Shown one piece after another: positions 7,793-13,995 of a stretch of 13,995 bases of DNA. Source of the stretch: Candidatus Methanoplasma sp. (GTDB lineage: Archaea; Thermoplasmatota; Thermoplasmata; Methanomassiliicoccales; Methanomethylophilaceae); contig JAITCQ010000041.1 of NCBI GenBank assembly GCA_031283015.1, positions 1-13,995 of the forward strand. The letters are read 5' to 3'. How positions within the stretch are numbered: position 1 is the stretch's first letter; each line of letters starts with the position of its first letter. The notes beneath the pieces were generated by a model. The model did not search any database. It saw only the letters and a list, made by a program, of their open reading frames with translations, and was not told where the DNA came from. Position numbers and translations under genes: made by a program.

Positions 7793-7800
7793 TTTATATA
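7793..7800 (+). promoter_or_regulatory. TATA box in the hairpin-rich intergenic region
   Basis: TTTATATA is an excellent box A. Read on the plus strand it predicts a start near 7823, with no protein gene downstream before thiDN, which has its own box. It may therefore drive a non-coding RNA. The minus-strand reading (TATATAAA) is also acceptable. Confidence 0.45.
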
Positions 7801-7807
7801 GTAACCA

Positions 7808-7920
7808 GAACGCACTTCGGTCTCGTAATCATCTGCGTTCGGATCGGAGAACTGATCTTTACGATCGTTCTCGAGATTCCGTAACGCATATGCGTTTGAT
7901 CCATGTTACGGATCCGATCC
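7808..7920 (+). ncRNA. Candidate structured RNA with a three-way junction
   Basis: Nested complementary segments: closing stem GGATCG (7841-7846) with CGATCC (7915-7920); second stem GAGAAC-GATC (7847-7857, one bulged T) with GATC-GTTCTC (7863-7872); third stem TCCGTAAC (7878-7885) with GTTACGGA (7905-7912). A 7-bp stem, GAACGCA (7808-7814) with TGCGTTC (7834-7840), lies just before. This would fold as a three-way junction next to a hairpin. I do not recognise SRP RNA, RNase P RNA, 5S rRNA, a tRNA or a known riboswitch. If the TATA box at 7793 is used, the transcript would start near 7823, after the left arm of the first stem, so the exact ends are uncertain. Confidence 0.35.
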
Positions 7921-8127
7921 CCTCGGGACCGTTAACCTCCGCCTGCATGTTCATTATTATGATCCCTTAAAAATACTCCCATGTTCTGTCAGTTAAGCGC
8001 TGCAAATGAGAACATCGGGCACCATTGTTTTGTGGTTTTATGCCGGGCCTGCGGGAACAGACCAAGGGGGATACATTATCACTGACCCATGGGGAGCGGG
8101 TCCAGCGGCTCGGTATGGAATCCCTGC

Positions 8128-8135
8128 TTTAAATA
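8128..8135 (+). promoter_or_regulatory. TATA box of thiDN, leaderless spacing
   Basis: TTTAAATA has its centre ~26 nt before the ATG at 8157, so the mRNA should begin at or beside the start codon. This leaves no room for a TPP riboswitch in the transcript. Confidence 0.6.
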
Positions 8136-8156
8136 CGATAACGTGATAATCATCAT

Positions 8157-9458
8157 ATGAAGACCGCATTGACCATTGCAGGATCCGATTCTATCGGGGG
8201 GGCGGGCATCCAGGCGGATGTCAAGGCCATGGCCTCTCTCGGGGTCCACGCCGCGACCGTTGTCACGGCAGTTACAGTTCAGAACACTAAAGAGGTCAGC
8301 AACATCCATCCCGTTCCCGAGGAGATCATAAAGGAGCAGCTAGAATCCATACTCAGAGACTGCAAGATCGAGGCGGTGAAGACCGGGATGCTTTACAGCG
8401 CGGAGATAACAAAGGTCGTCGCGGACATCCTTGAAGACCACGAAATGCCGCTGGTCGTCGACCCGGTTATGGCGGCCACCGTTGGGGACTCGCTGTCGAA
8501 GGACGGTCTCGTGAGATCGTTAAAGAAAGACATCATCCCGATCTGCGAGCTTGTGACCCCTAATAGACACGAAGCGGAGATACTCTCCGAGATGAAGATA
8601 ACGAACGAGGACGACGCCATGCTCGCCTGCGAGATCATTGGGAAACAAGGGTCATCCGTACTTCTGAAAGGCGGGCATATGGACTCCAAGAAGGTCATCG
8701 ACTACCTTTACCTCTCGTCCGAGTTCACGATAATGAGCAAACCGCGCCTTAACAAGGCGGGCCACGGAAGCGGCTGCGTCCTGTCGTCGTTCATCACGGC
8801 GAACCTGGCAAAAGGACTTGATCTGGCAAATTCGGTCCTCAGATCAAGGGAACTCATCCAGCGGTCGATCGAAACGCAGTATGCGATCGGAAAAGGAGAG
8901 CTTATCGTCGACCCCATGGCATCCATATCCCGGTCCAACGAGAACACGGACAGGTTCAACGTGCTGGAATCGCTTGACGCGGCGGCGGAGATGATCCTCG
9001 ACAGGCTGCCGAAGGCCCTCGTGCCGAGGAAAGGGTTGAACATAGCCTATGCGACGAAAGGCGCGGCAGGTCCGGAGGACATCGCGGGAATAGACAAAAG
9101 GATGACCCTAAGGAACGGTGCGCTTGTGAAGAACGGCCCCGCGAAGTTCGGCGCCGCCGGACACCTGTCATACATCCTTCTGGAGGCGATGCGGAAGGAC
9201 CCCGAGATAAGGAGCGTGATCAATATCTCTCCCGCGGAGGATACTTTGGACCTTCTCGAGGAGATAGGTCTTATAACGGTGAGTTCGGGCAGAAGGGGCA
9301 ATCCGCTCTGGGGTTCCGCGACAAAGAGCCTTCTGGAAAAAATGGGCGGTATCCCCGACGCAATATCCGACAACGACCAAAAGAGCGGCAAGACCGTGAA
9401 GATCCTGGGCAAGGACCCGACGGAAGTGCTGTCTAAGCTGAGCTCGATATTGGATTGA
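8157..9458 (+). CDS. thiDN: Bifunctional HMP(-P) kinase / thiamine-phosphate synthase (ThiD-ThiN fusion)
   Basis: 433 residues. Residues ~1-255 are ThiD, which phosphorylates hydroxymethylpyrimidine and its monophosphate: AGSDSIGGAGIQAD near residue 8, VVDPVMAATVGDS in the middle, and GHGSGC with Cys207 at the phosphate-binding helix (the more usual form is GTGC). Residues ~270-433 are ThiN, the archaeal thiamine-phosphate synthase that replaces ThiE. Arg315 (DKRMT) and His336 (GAAGHLS) are 21 residues apart, the same spacing I recall for the catalytic Arg and His of a characterised crenarchaeal ThiDN, so the domain is probably an active enzyme rather than a ThiN-type regulator. ThiD-ThiN fusions are common in archaea. 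The gene stands alone here, is read from a leaderless promoter, and converges with the FKBP gene. Confidence 0.94.
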   Translation: MKTALTIAGSDSIGGAGIQADVKAMASLGVHAATVVTAVTVQNTKEVSNIHPVPEEIIKEQLESILRDCKIEAVKTGMLYSAEITKVVADILEDHEMPLVVDPVMAATVGDSLSKDGLVRSLKKDIIPICELVTPNRHEAEILSEMKITNEDDAMLACEIIGKQGSSVLLKGGHMDSKKVIDYLYLSSEFTIMSKPRLNKAGHGSGCVLSSFITANLAKGLDLANSVLRSRELIQRSIETQYAIGKGELIVDPMASISRSNENTDRFNVLESLDAAAEMILDRLPKALVPRKGLNIAYATKGAAGPEDIAGIDKRMTLRNGALVKNGPAKFGAAGHLSYILLEAMRKDPEIRSVINISPAEDTLDLLEEIGLITVSSGRRGNPLWGSATKSLLEKMGGIPDAISDNDQKSGKTVKILGKDPTEVLSKLSSILD

Positions 9459-9464
9459 AAAGAA

Positions 9465-9483
9465 GGCTGAGCGGAGCTCAGCC
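9465..9483. terminator. Shared hairpin between thiDN and the FKBP gene
   Basis: GGCTGAGC (9465-9472) pairs perfectly with GCTCAGCC (9476-9483) around GGA. On the minus strand the hairpin is followed by TTCTTTTC, like an intrinsic terminator for the FKBP gene, whose stop codon lies inside the stem. On the plus strand it lies 6 nt after the thiDN stop and could also end that transcript. Confidence 0.6.
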
Positions 9484-10440
9484 GATTGATACCAGTTCTA
9501 TCTCGAAGTACAGGACCTGGTTGTACCTTTCGTCCACCGTCTTATATTTGAAGGTGTCCGCGATCCCGTCGTTGCCGGCATCGGTCACGGACGTGACGTA
9601 GAATTTGGCCGGCATACTGACGCCGCCGACGGTCTTGTTCTCGTTCGGCCCCAGGTCCACCAGCATCATCTGCACGCTCTTGTCCGCTCCGCTGGCCGAG
9701 ATGACCGTGTAGCCGGAGATAACGAATGTGAATGATATCGTGCTTCCAGGCGGCGACGTTACTCTCAGAGACACGGTCCCGAAGTCGTTGTCCACCGCCG
9801 TGTAGGAAGTTCCGGTAACGGGGCGATAGCTCATCGTTATCGTATTGTTGAACGCGTTGTATGTTGCGGACGCGGGCCAGCCGTATACCGACTTCTCGAT
9901 CTCGCTGTATCCTCTGAGATCATAGCCGTACATCTCTTTGAACTGCGCCGCCGTAAGGGTCTCGACCGTCGGCATGCTGACCACGGAGGACGCGTTCACT
10001 GTTCTCTCAGTGTCTGGTGCGGTGTATCCGTCCCCCACTTCGATCTTCACCTGGAACCTGTCCCCGACCTTATGGCCTATCACCGCGTTGCTGAACCCTG
10101 TGATGACGGATGTCCCGCCGACCGTGAAGCTGAGCGGTTTGTAGCTGCTCTCGCTGTTCAGCGTGAAGTCGTTGCTTTTGAGGACCTTGTCGTCGTTTGC
10201 GACACCCCAATAGCTGGTGTCAAAGACAGCCGCATTCTCTTTGCCTGAAAAATCATAGTATGTGCCGACGTAGTTAACGGAAACAGTGCTTCCGCTGACC
10301 GCGATCGTGTCGTCTGCCTTCAGATAGTTGTTGTAGACCGTCGCACCTGAGACAGCGCATACCGCCAGCAGGAACACCACGAAACAGACCATCATTATGG
10401 GGTCTCTTTCTTTCTTGACTTTGATCTCATCGTCAGCCAT
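9478..10440 (-). CDS. Membrane-anchored FKBP-type peptidyl-prolyl isomerase with large insertion
   Basis: 320 residues. A charged N terminus (1-14) and one hydrophobic segment (about 15-37) anchor it, with the remainder probably outside the cell. FKBP features: VSVNYVGTYYD (about 53-63), FDTS (73-76), LSFTVGGTSVITGFSNAVIGHKVGD (103-127) and VEVGDGY-like VKIEVGDGY (131-139). The tryptophan normal in the canonical floor of the site is Phe116, as in many divergent members. The final FKBP strand appears to be LYFEIELVSI at 310-319, so about 165 residues are inserted between the two; part may be an insert-in-flap-type chaperone domain, the rest is unrecognised. Likely helps fold exported proteins. 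Stop and terminator hairpin overlap. Isomerase activity is likely but not certain given the divergence. Confidence 0.85.
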   Translation of the reverse strand: MADDEIKVKKERDPIMMVCFVVFLLAVCAVSGATVYNNYLKADDTIAVSGSTVSVNYVGTYYDFSGKENAAVFDTSYWGVANDDKVLKSNDFTLNSESSYKPLSFTVGGTSVITGFSNAVIGHKVGDRFQVKIEVGDGYTAPDTERTVNASSVVSMPTVETLTAAQFKEMYGYDLRGYSEIEKSVYGWPASATYNAFNNTITMSYRPVTGTSYTAVDNDFGTVSLRVTSPPGSTISFTFVISGYTVISASGADKSVQMMLVDLGPNENKTVGGVSMPAKFYVTSVTDAGNDGIADTFKYKTVDERYNQVLYFEIELVSIG

Positions 10441-10467
10441 TATACCAGTTCTTGCAATGTGTGTTCA

Positions 10468-10475
10468 TTATAAAA
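10468..10475 (-). promoter_or_regulatory. TATA-like box of the FKBP gene
   Basis: The minus strand reads TTTTATAA within an AT-rich run (10468-10480). Its spacing predicts a start about 5 nt before the ATG, a near-leaderless mRNA. It is divergent from the thrS promoter ~50 nt away. Confidence 0.45.
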
Positions 10476-10522
10476 ATATATGCGGTGAGCGTCCTATAAA
10501 AGATAACGTTGGTTCAAACGTT

Positions 10523-10530
10523 TTTATATA
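10523..10530 (+). promoter_or_regulatory. TATA box of thrS
   Basis: TTTATATA; expected transcription start near 10553, giving a 5' leader of about 56 nt, much longer than those predicted for thiDN and the FKBP gene. Confidence 0.6.
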
Positions 10531-10557
10531 TTAGCCGCAACATGCGATAACATAGGC

Positions 10558-10589
10558 CCGGTTCTCTTTCTGCAGAGAAACCGGAGAAC
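10558..10589 (+). promoter_or_regulatory. Folded thrS leader with two competing stems
   Basis: CCGGTTCTCT (10558-10567) pairs with AGAG-A-AACCGG (10574-10584; one bulged A, 6-nt loop). GTTCTC (10561-10566) can instead pair with GAGAAC (10584-10589). The two structures share the same 5' strand and exclude each other. Control of thrS is possible but unproven; no known archaeal leader motif is recognised. Confidence 0.35.
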
Positions 10590-10608
10590 GAAAAGGAACG
10601 CCGGTCCC

Positions 10609-12444
10609 ATGAGAGCATTGTACATTCACGCCGACTCGATGGAGTTTGAAGCAAAGGACAGAACGAAAGTAGCTGAGGAAATACCCGCGGACCTCCACAA
10701 CGGGAAGATGGAGGAGGTCCTGGTCGTCTTCATCACAGTGGAGAGCGACGACGAGGACAAGATCGCGCAGGTCGCGGCCGAGGCATCGAAAGACATCCTT
10801 ACCGTAAAGGAGAGAGTGGGCGCGGAACGCGTGATGCTCTATCCTTACGCGCACCTGAGCAGCGACCTGGCAAGGCCGAAGGCAAGCGTGGAGGCGCTTG
10901 ATAGGATGAAAGACATCATAGCCGCGTCCGGAACGGAAATTTCGCGCGCACCTTTCGGATGGTACAAGGCGTTCGACATCAAATGCAAAGGACACCCGCT
11001 TTCCGAACTGTCGAGGGATTTCAAAGGCAAGGACGAAAAGACCGCTCCGAAAGGAAAGGACGCGTATTTCGTGCTGAAGAAAGACGGCAGAGAGGTGTCC
11101 ATCGAGGAATACAAGGACGGAACCGACTGCATGATGTACATGATCGGGAAGGAAGCCCTCGGAAAAGAGGCCCCCTCCAGCGGAGAGCCCGAATATCTGA
11201 GACTTTGTAAGAAGTTCGGTCTCCAATGGGAGTCCATGTCCGACGCGGGCCATATGAGTCTTGCCCCCCACGGGGCGATGATGTTCGATCTGATCTCCGA
11301 TTATTCCACGGACATCGTCAACAGCACCGGCATAAGCGTGTACCACGTGAAGGGAACGAACATGTTCTCTCTCGACGAGCCGGCGGTCAAAGAGCACGCG
11401 GACCTCTTCGGAGACCGGCTTTACAGCATCAGCACCGGGAAGAAAAGCTTCATCCTGAGATATGCCGCGTGTCACCAGCAGTTCGCGATGATAAGGAGCT
11501 GGAACATAAGTTACAAACAGATGCCGTTCGGCGCGTTCGAGGTCGCCGACTCGTATCGCCTCGAACAGTCCGGAGAGACGATGCTATGTTTCAGGACGAG
11601 AAGGCTGAACATGCCGGATTTCCATGTCATGTGCTCGTCGATCCCGGAGGCCCACGAGTACTTCACGCTGCTGGACGGCAGGATATACGACGAGATAGAG
11701 AACATCGGGCGGGACTACGACATGCTGGTCAACTTCTCGTCCAGGAAGGCGTTCGAAGACAACAAGGATATGGTTCAGGCGCTCTGCGAAAAGCACGGCA
11801 GGGACGCTCTGATCCACATATACCCGGAAGGTATCAATTACTATTGGACGGTCAACATCGAGTATCACATGCTCGATCAGATGAAGAGGCCGAGGGAGAT
11901 CGGCACGGTTCAGATAGATATCGGCAACGCAAAGAGATTCGGCATCACCTACGCCGACGAAAAAGGCGAAAAGCAGTATCCGATCATACTTCACTGCGCG
12001 GTCATCGGCTCCATCGAGAGATATATGTACGCGCTGCTTGACACCGCCGTGCAGATCGAAAAGACAGGCGTCCCTGGATACCTGCCGGTGTGGATCACCC
12101 CGGAGCAGGTGCGCCTGATGCCCATGTCCGAGGATTACGTCGCGGCGGCAAAGAAGATCGCCGACGAGCTAAGGTCAAAGAGGATCAGGGTGTCGGTGGA
12201 CGACACTGACGCTACAGTAGGCAAGAAAGTGAGAAGGGCGAAACAGGATTGGTGTTCGTACAGCGCGGTCATCGGCGACAGCGAGGTCAAGAGCGGGAAG
12301 CTGAAGGTCTACGTGAGATCGGAGAACAAGGATGTCGATATGACGGCCGAAGAGCTGATCTCGAGGATAAAGACCGAGACAGAGGGATATCCGATCCGCC
12401 CCATGTATCTGCCGATGGACCTCAGCAGACGCTGCGAGTTCTGA
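10609..12444 (+). CDS. thrS: Threonyl-tRNA synthetase, archaeal type
   Basis: 611 residues, typical of archaeal ThrRS. Charges tRNA-Thr with threonine. The N-terminal ~145 residues, beginning MRALYIHADSMEFEA, form the archaeal D-aminoacyl-tRNA-deacylase-like editing domain that removes mischarged serine; this distinguishes it from bacterial ThrRS. The class II catalytic core spans about 200-500. Likely zinc ligands by comparison with E. coli ThrRS are Cys288 (AACHQQF), His339 (MPDFH, in motif 2 region FRTRRLNMPDFH) and His462 (ILHCAVIGSIER, motif 3). The C-terminal ~110 residues are the anticodon-binding domain (LPVWITPEQVRLMPM). The start fits the family N terminus; the ribosome binding site is weak (AAGGA, 11 nt before ATG). 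Both editing and aminoacylation parts appear intact. Confidence 0.96.
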   Translation: MRALYIHADSMEFEAKDRTKVAEEIPADLHNGKMEEVLVVFITVESDDEDKIAQVAAEASKDILTVKERVGAERVMLYPYAHLSSDLARPKASVEALDRMKDIIAASGTEISRAPFGWYKAFDIKCKGHPLSELSRDFKGKDEKTAPKGKDAYFVLKKDGREVSIEEYKDGTDCMMYMIGKEALGKEAPSSGEPEYLRLCKKFGLQWESMSDAGHMSLAPHGAMMFDLISDYSTDIVNSTGISVYHVKGTNMFSLDEPAVKEHADLFGDRLYSISTGKKSFILRYAACHQQFAMIRSWNISYKQMPFGAFEVADSYRLEQSGETMLCFRTRRLNMPDFHVMCSSIPEAHEYFTLLDGRIYDEIENIGRDYDMLVNFSSRKAFEDNKDMVQALCEKHGRDALIHIYPEGINYYWTVNIEYHMLDQMKRPREIGTVQIDIGNAKRFGITYADEKGEKQYPIILHCAVIGSIERYMYALLDTAVQIEKTGVPGYLPVWITPEQVRLMPMSEDYVAAAKKIADELRSKRIRVSVDDTDATVGKKVRRAKQDWCSYSAVIGDSEVKSGKLKVYVRSENKDVDMTAEELISRIKTETEGYPIRPMYLPMDLSRRCEF

Positions 12445-12789
12445 ATGGCCCGGGGCGGATACCAAGTATGCGGCGTTCTGCGGTCGCGGAGAACTCCGTA
12501 CTGCTACTAATATATCCGAAGAAGTACATTCGCAACACTTGGGATTAATCATTCTATCGGACAGAACGGGCTTTGACCACTCAGGAGCATCCGCGGATGC
12601 ATCGGCGCCGCAGATATCATATTGGTCCTTTCATCCCGTCCAGCAGAAGTGGACATCAGCGTGCGGTCCCGAGTCCCCGCAGCGCGCGCTTCTAAATAAG
12701 CGACCATCCGAACGCTTTATGCGAACCTCCCGCAGCAGACGAGGCGGCTTTTTAAAAGGGAACGAAGGACCGGAGCAGAGAGTGTTAAA
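12445..12789. other. 345-nt intergenic region with palindromes and the adhesin promoter
   Basis: No convincing gene. It holds a weak stem after thrS (GTTCT 12475-12479 with AGAAC 12490-12494), a 14-nt perfect palindrome GCATCCGCGGATGC (12587-12600) followed by CGGCGCCG (12603-12610), small stems at 12638-12654 and 12662-12681, and a TATA-like TTTTTAAA at 12749-12756. The palindromes could be operators but there is no supporting evidence. Confidence 0.5.
12749..12756 (+). promoter_or_regulatory. TATA-like box of the adhesin-like gene
   Basis: TTTTTAAA places transcription start near 12779, about 11 nt before the ATG at 12790. A purine-rich GGAG at 12772-12775 is probably too far from the ATG for ribosome binding. 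Confidence 0.45.
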
Positions 12790-13995
12790 ATGAAAGAGAA
12801 AAGCACAACATATGCGGAAAAGAAAAAGAGCATGAAACAAAAAAGAAGAAGCATCCCCTTCCGCAGACGTAAAAGCGTTCTCTTCGTCCTTTCTGCGATA
12901 ATTTTTGCAGCTTTTCTGGGAGTAGGCCTGCTGGAGGAAGAAATATAGTATTCCCAAGCAGCTCCTCCGACCCAGCCGGCCATAGATCTGTACACCCTTG
13001 TCAACGGCAGCAACGGCGTCGGGTGGAGTTATTCGGCCTCCGGCAATAATGGAACGCTTACCTTCAGTTCGGCGGCGAATGCAGAGACATATGAGTTCGT
13101 TCAGTCAGGCACCTTCGCCTCGAACGTATATCGTCTGATCGTCTTCCAGCCCGGTGTCAGCACAGAGGTAACGCTCAACGGGATCGATATCCCCGGCACC
13201 ATAGACGCAGCAGACGCCAATCTTAGGCTGCTGCTGCAGGGAACGAACAGGATCACTAATTCACAAAGCTACGCGAATTCCGGCAACATCCGGGTGCCGG
13301 TCGGCGCCTCGATCACCATCGACAGCGCCGCCGTCCCCGGCAGCGAGGACGGCTCTCTGACGATCTACTCGTCTTCCGGCGGAAGCGCAGGCATAGGCGG
13401 CGCAGGCAGATACAACCCCGAACCCGGCGAGGACGGCGGCACGATCATCATCAACGGCGGCACGATCTCGATAACTACCGCCGGGTCCGGCGCAGGCATC
13501 GGCGGCGGCGGGGGATCTGGCAACACAGCTAACGCGGGCGTCGGCGGCAACGGCGGCAAAATAACCATCAACGGCGGAAACGTCACGTCGATCTGCGGCA
13601 ACGGCGGGTGGGGCGCGGGCATCGGCGGCGGTAGCGGCAACGGCCGCGGCGGCAACGGCGGAGAGATAACCATCAACGGCGGCATTGTGCGGGCGGCCGC
13701 CCAATCTACCGCAGGCGCGGGCATAGGCGGCGGAGCAGGCACAATAGCCGGCAGCGGCGGCAAGATAACCATCAACGGCGGCACGGTCTCAGGCACAGGC
13801 GGCAACGGCGCAGGCATCGGCGGCGCCCTCGGCAACGGCGACAGTACCAGCATCGGCGGCAGCGGCGGAGAGATAACTATCAACGGCGGCACGGTGTGGG
13901 CGGCCGCCCAATCCACCGCAGGCGCAGGCAGCGGCGGCGGCGCCGGCAGGGTAGCCGGCAGCGGCGGCAAGATAACCATCAACGGCGGCACGGTC
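12790..13995 (+). CDS. Secreted glycine-rich adhesin-like protein with in-frame TAG at codon 53, 3' partial
   Basis: 402 codons to the window edge, open except for TAG at 12946-12948. Before TAG: 52 codons with a very basic start (KQKRRSIPFRRRK) and a hydrophobic core (about residues 30-48), a signal peptide, then LEEEI. After TAG: YSQAAPP, where signal cleavage would be expected, a beta-rich segment (to about 13380), then six glycine-rich repeats with the core GGKITINGGTV or GGEITINGGTV, as in cell-surface beta-solenoid/carbohydrate-binding proteins. The 349 codons after TAG hold no ATG or TTG and the first GTG is at 13294, so a separate downstream start is unlikely. TAG could encode pyrrolysine in a Methanomassiliicoccales host, or be a CAG-to-TAG nonsense change (pseudogene), or a sequencing error. 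Probably binds surfaces or glycans outside the cell; function otherwise unknown. Confidence 0.75.
13384..13995 (+). repeat. Glycine-rich GxGIGGG...ITINGG tandem repeat array
   Basis: Six units of about 31-38 codons, each with AGIGGG (or a variant), a variable G/N/S-rich stretch and GG(K/E)ITINGG; the array runs off the right edge. A two-unit repeat is superimposed: 13657-13788 matches 13864-13995 at offset 207 nt with 13 differences in 132 positions (counted by hand). The charged residue before ITINGG runs K, E, K, E, K from unit 2 to unit 6. The high GC of the array produces long proline-rich shadow ORFs on the minus strand. Confidence 0.85.

Larger units (their letters stand above)
7519..8156. 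other. 638-nt region without a convincing protein gene, rich in hairpins
   Basis: No ORF here has a family match, signal or ribosome binding site I can support. It holds the promoter of the minus-strand gene, a 9-bp hairpin (7586-7594 with 7598-7606, one G-U pair, 3-nt loop), the long hairpin at 7737-7774, a TATA box at 7793-7800, the folded segment 7808-7920, a 7-bp hairpin (7981-7987 with 8009-8015), and the thiDN promoter. A 30-codon ORF at 8040-8132 is not supported by anything else. Confidence 0.6.

Noticed and set aside
7699..7884. 61-codon ORF in the intergenic region
   Set aside because: It runs through the long hairpin and the TATA box, has no ribosome binding site, and its product resembles no protein I know.
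10531..11475. 314-codon minus-strand ORF over the start of thrS
   Set aside because: Shadow of thrS; it would also cover the thrS promoter and leader.
12445..12748. tRNA or other stable RNA after thrS
   Set aside because: No T-arm (GGTTCRANNCC-type) or acceptor pairing found on either strand; only short unrelated stems.
12539..12793. 84-codon TTG-start ORF before the adhesin gene
   Set aside because: Rare start, no ribosome binding site, palindrome-driven composition, and it spans the adhesin promoter.
13365..13991. Proline-rich 208-codon ORF on the minus strand
   Set aside because: It is the reverse complement of the glycine-rich repeats; GGC codons read back as GCC/CCG produce long open proline/alanine frames.
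13384..13995. CRISPR array
   Set aside because: The repeats are in-frame coding repeats of variable unit length with no constant-length spacers.

Overview
The window looks like archaeal chromosome. It carries an archaeal-type threonyl-tRNA synthetase with its own editing domain, a ThiD-ThiN fusion, archaeal box A (TATA) elements such as TTTATATA and TTTAAATA about 26 nt before several start points, and two genes that look leaderless. GC is moderately high (judged by eye). All eight genes whose stop lies in the window end in TGA. A ninth gene has an in-frame TAG that would cut a secreted protein off at 52 residues. Together with the large surface/secreted proteins, this suggests a host-associated member of the Methanomassiliicoccales (Thermoplasmata), where UAG can encode pyrrolysine. 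That assignment is inference: no pyl, methyltransferase or rRNA gene lies in the window.

Layout: (1) nt 1-3632, the 3' part of a very large secreted protein made of LpqC/feruloyl-esterase-like alpha/beta-hydrolase domains (one partial, three complete) and four Big_3-type Ig-like domains. It is followed after 19 nt by a membrane-anchored TlpA/ResA-like thioredoxin (3652-4224) and a perfect hairpin terminator candidate. (2) 4381-7121, promoter and argG-argH, the last two steps of arginine synthesis, with a 9-codon upstream ORF whose stop overlaps the argG start. (3) 7153-7518, an unrecognised small gene on the minus strand, convergent with argH. (4) 7519-8156, a 638-nt stretch without a convincing protein gene but with several strong hairpins and a TATA box, a candidate structured-RNA locus. 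(5) 8157-9458, thiDN for thiamine synthesis, convergent with a membrane-anchored FKBP-type prolyl isomerase with a large insertion (9478-10440, minus); a shared hairpin separates them. (6) 10609-12444, thrS, divergent from the FKBP gene, with a folded 5' leader. (7) 12790 to the window end, a secreted glycine-rich beta-solenoid adhesin-like protein, interrupted at codon 53 by TAG and otherwise open to the edge.

The window mixes housekeeping functions (arginine, thiamine, threonyl-tRNA) with envelope functions (multi-esterase, thioredoxin, FKBP, adhesin). The most notable observation is the TAG-containing adhesin gene: the codon lies at the end of the predicted signal peptide, and no ATG or TTG occurs in frame downstream to restart translation.
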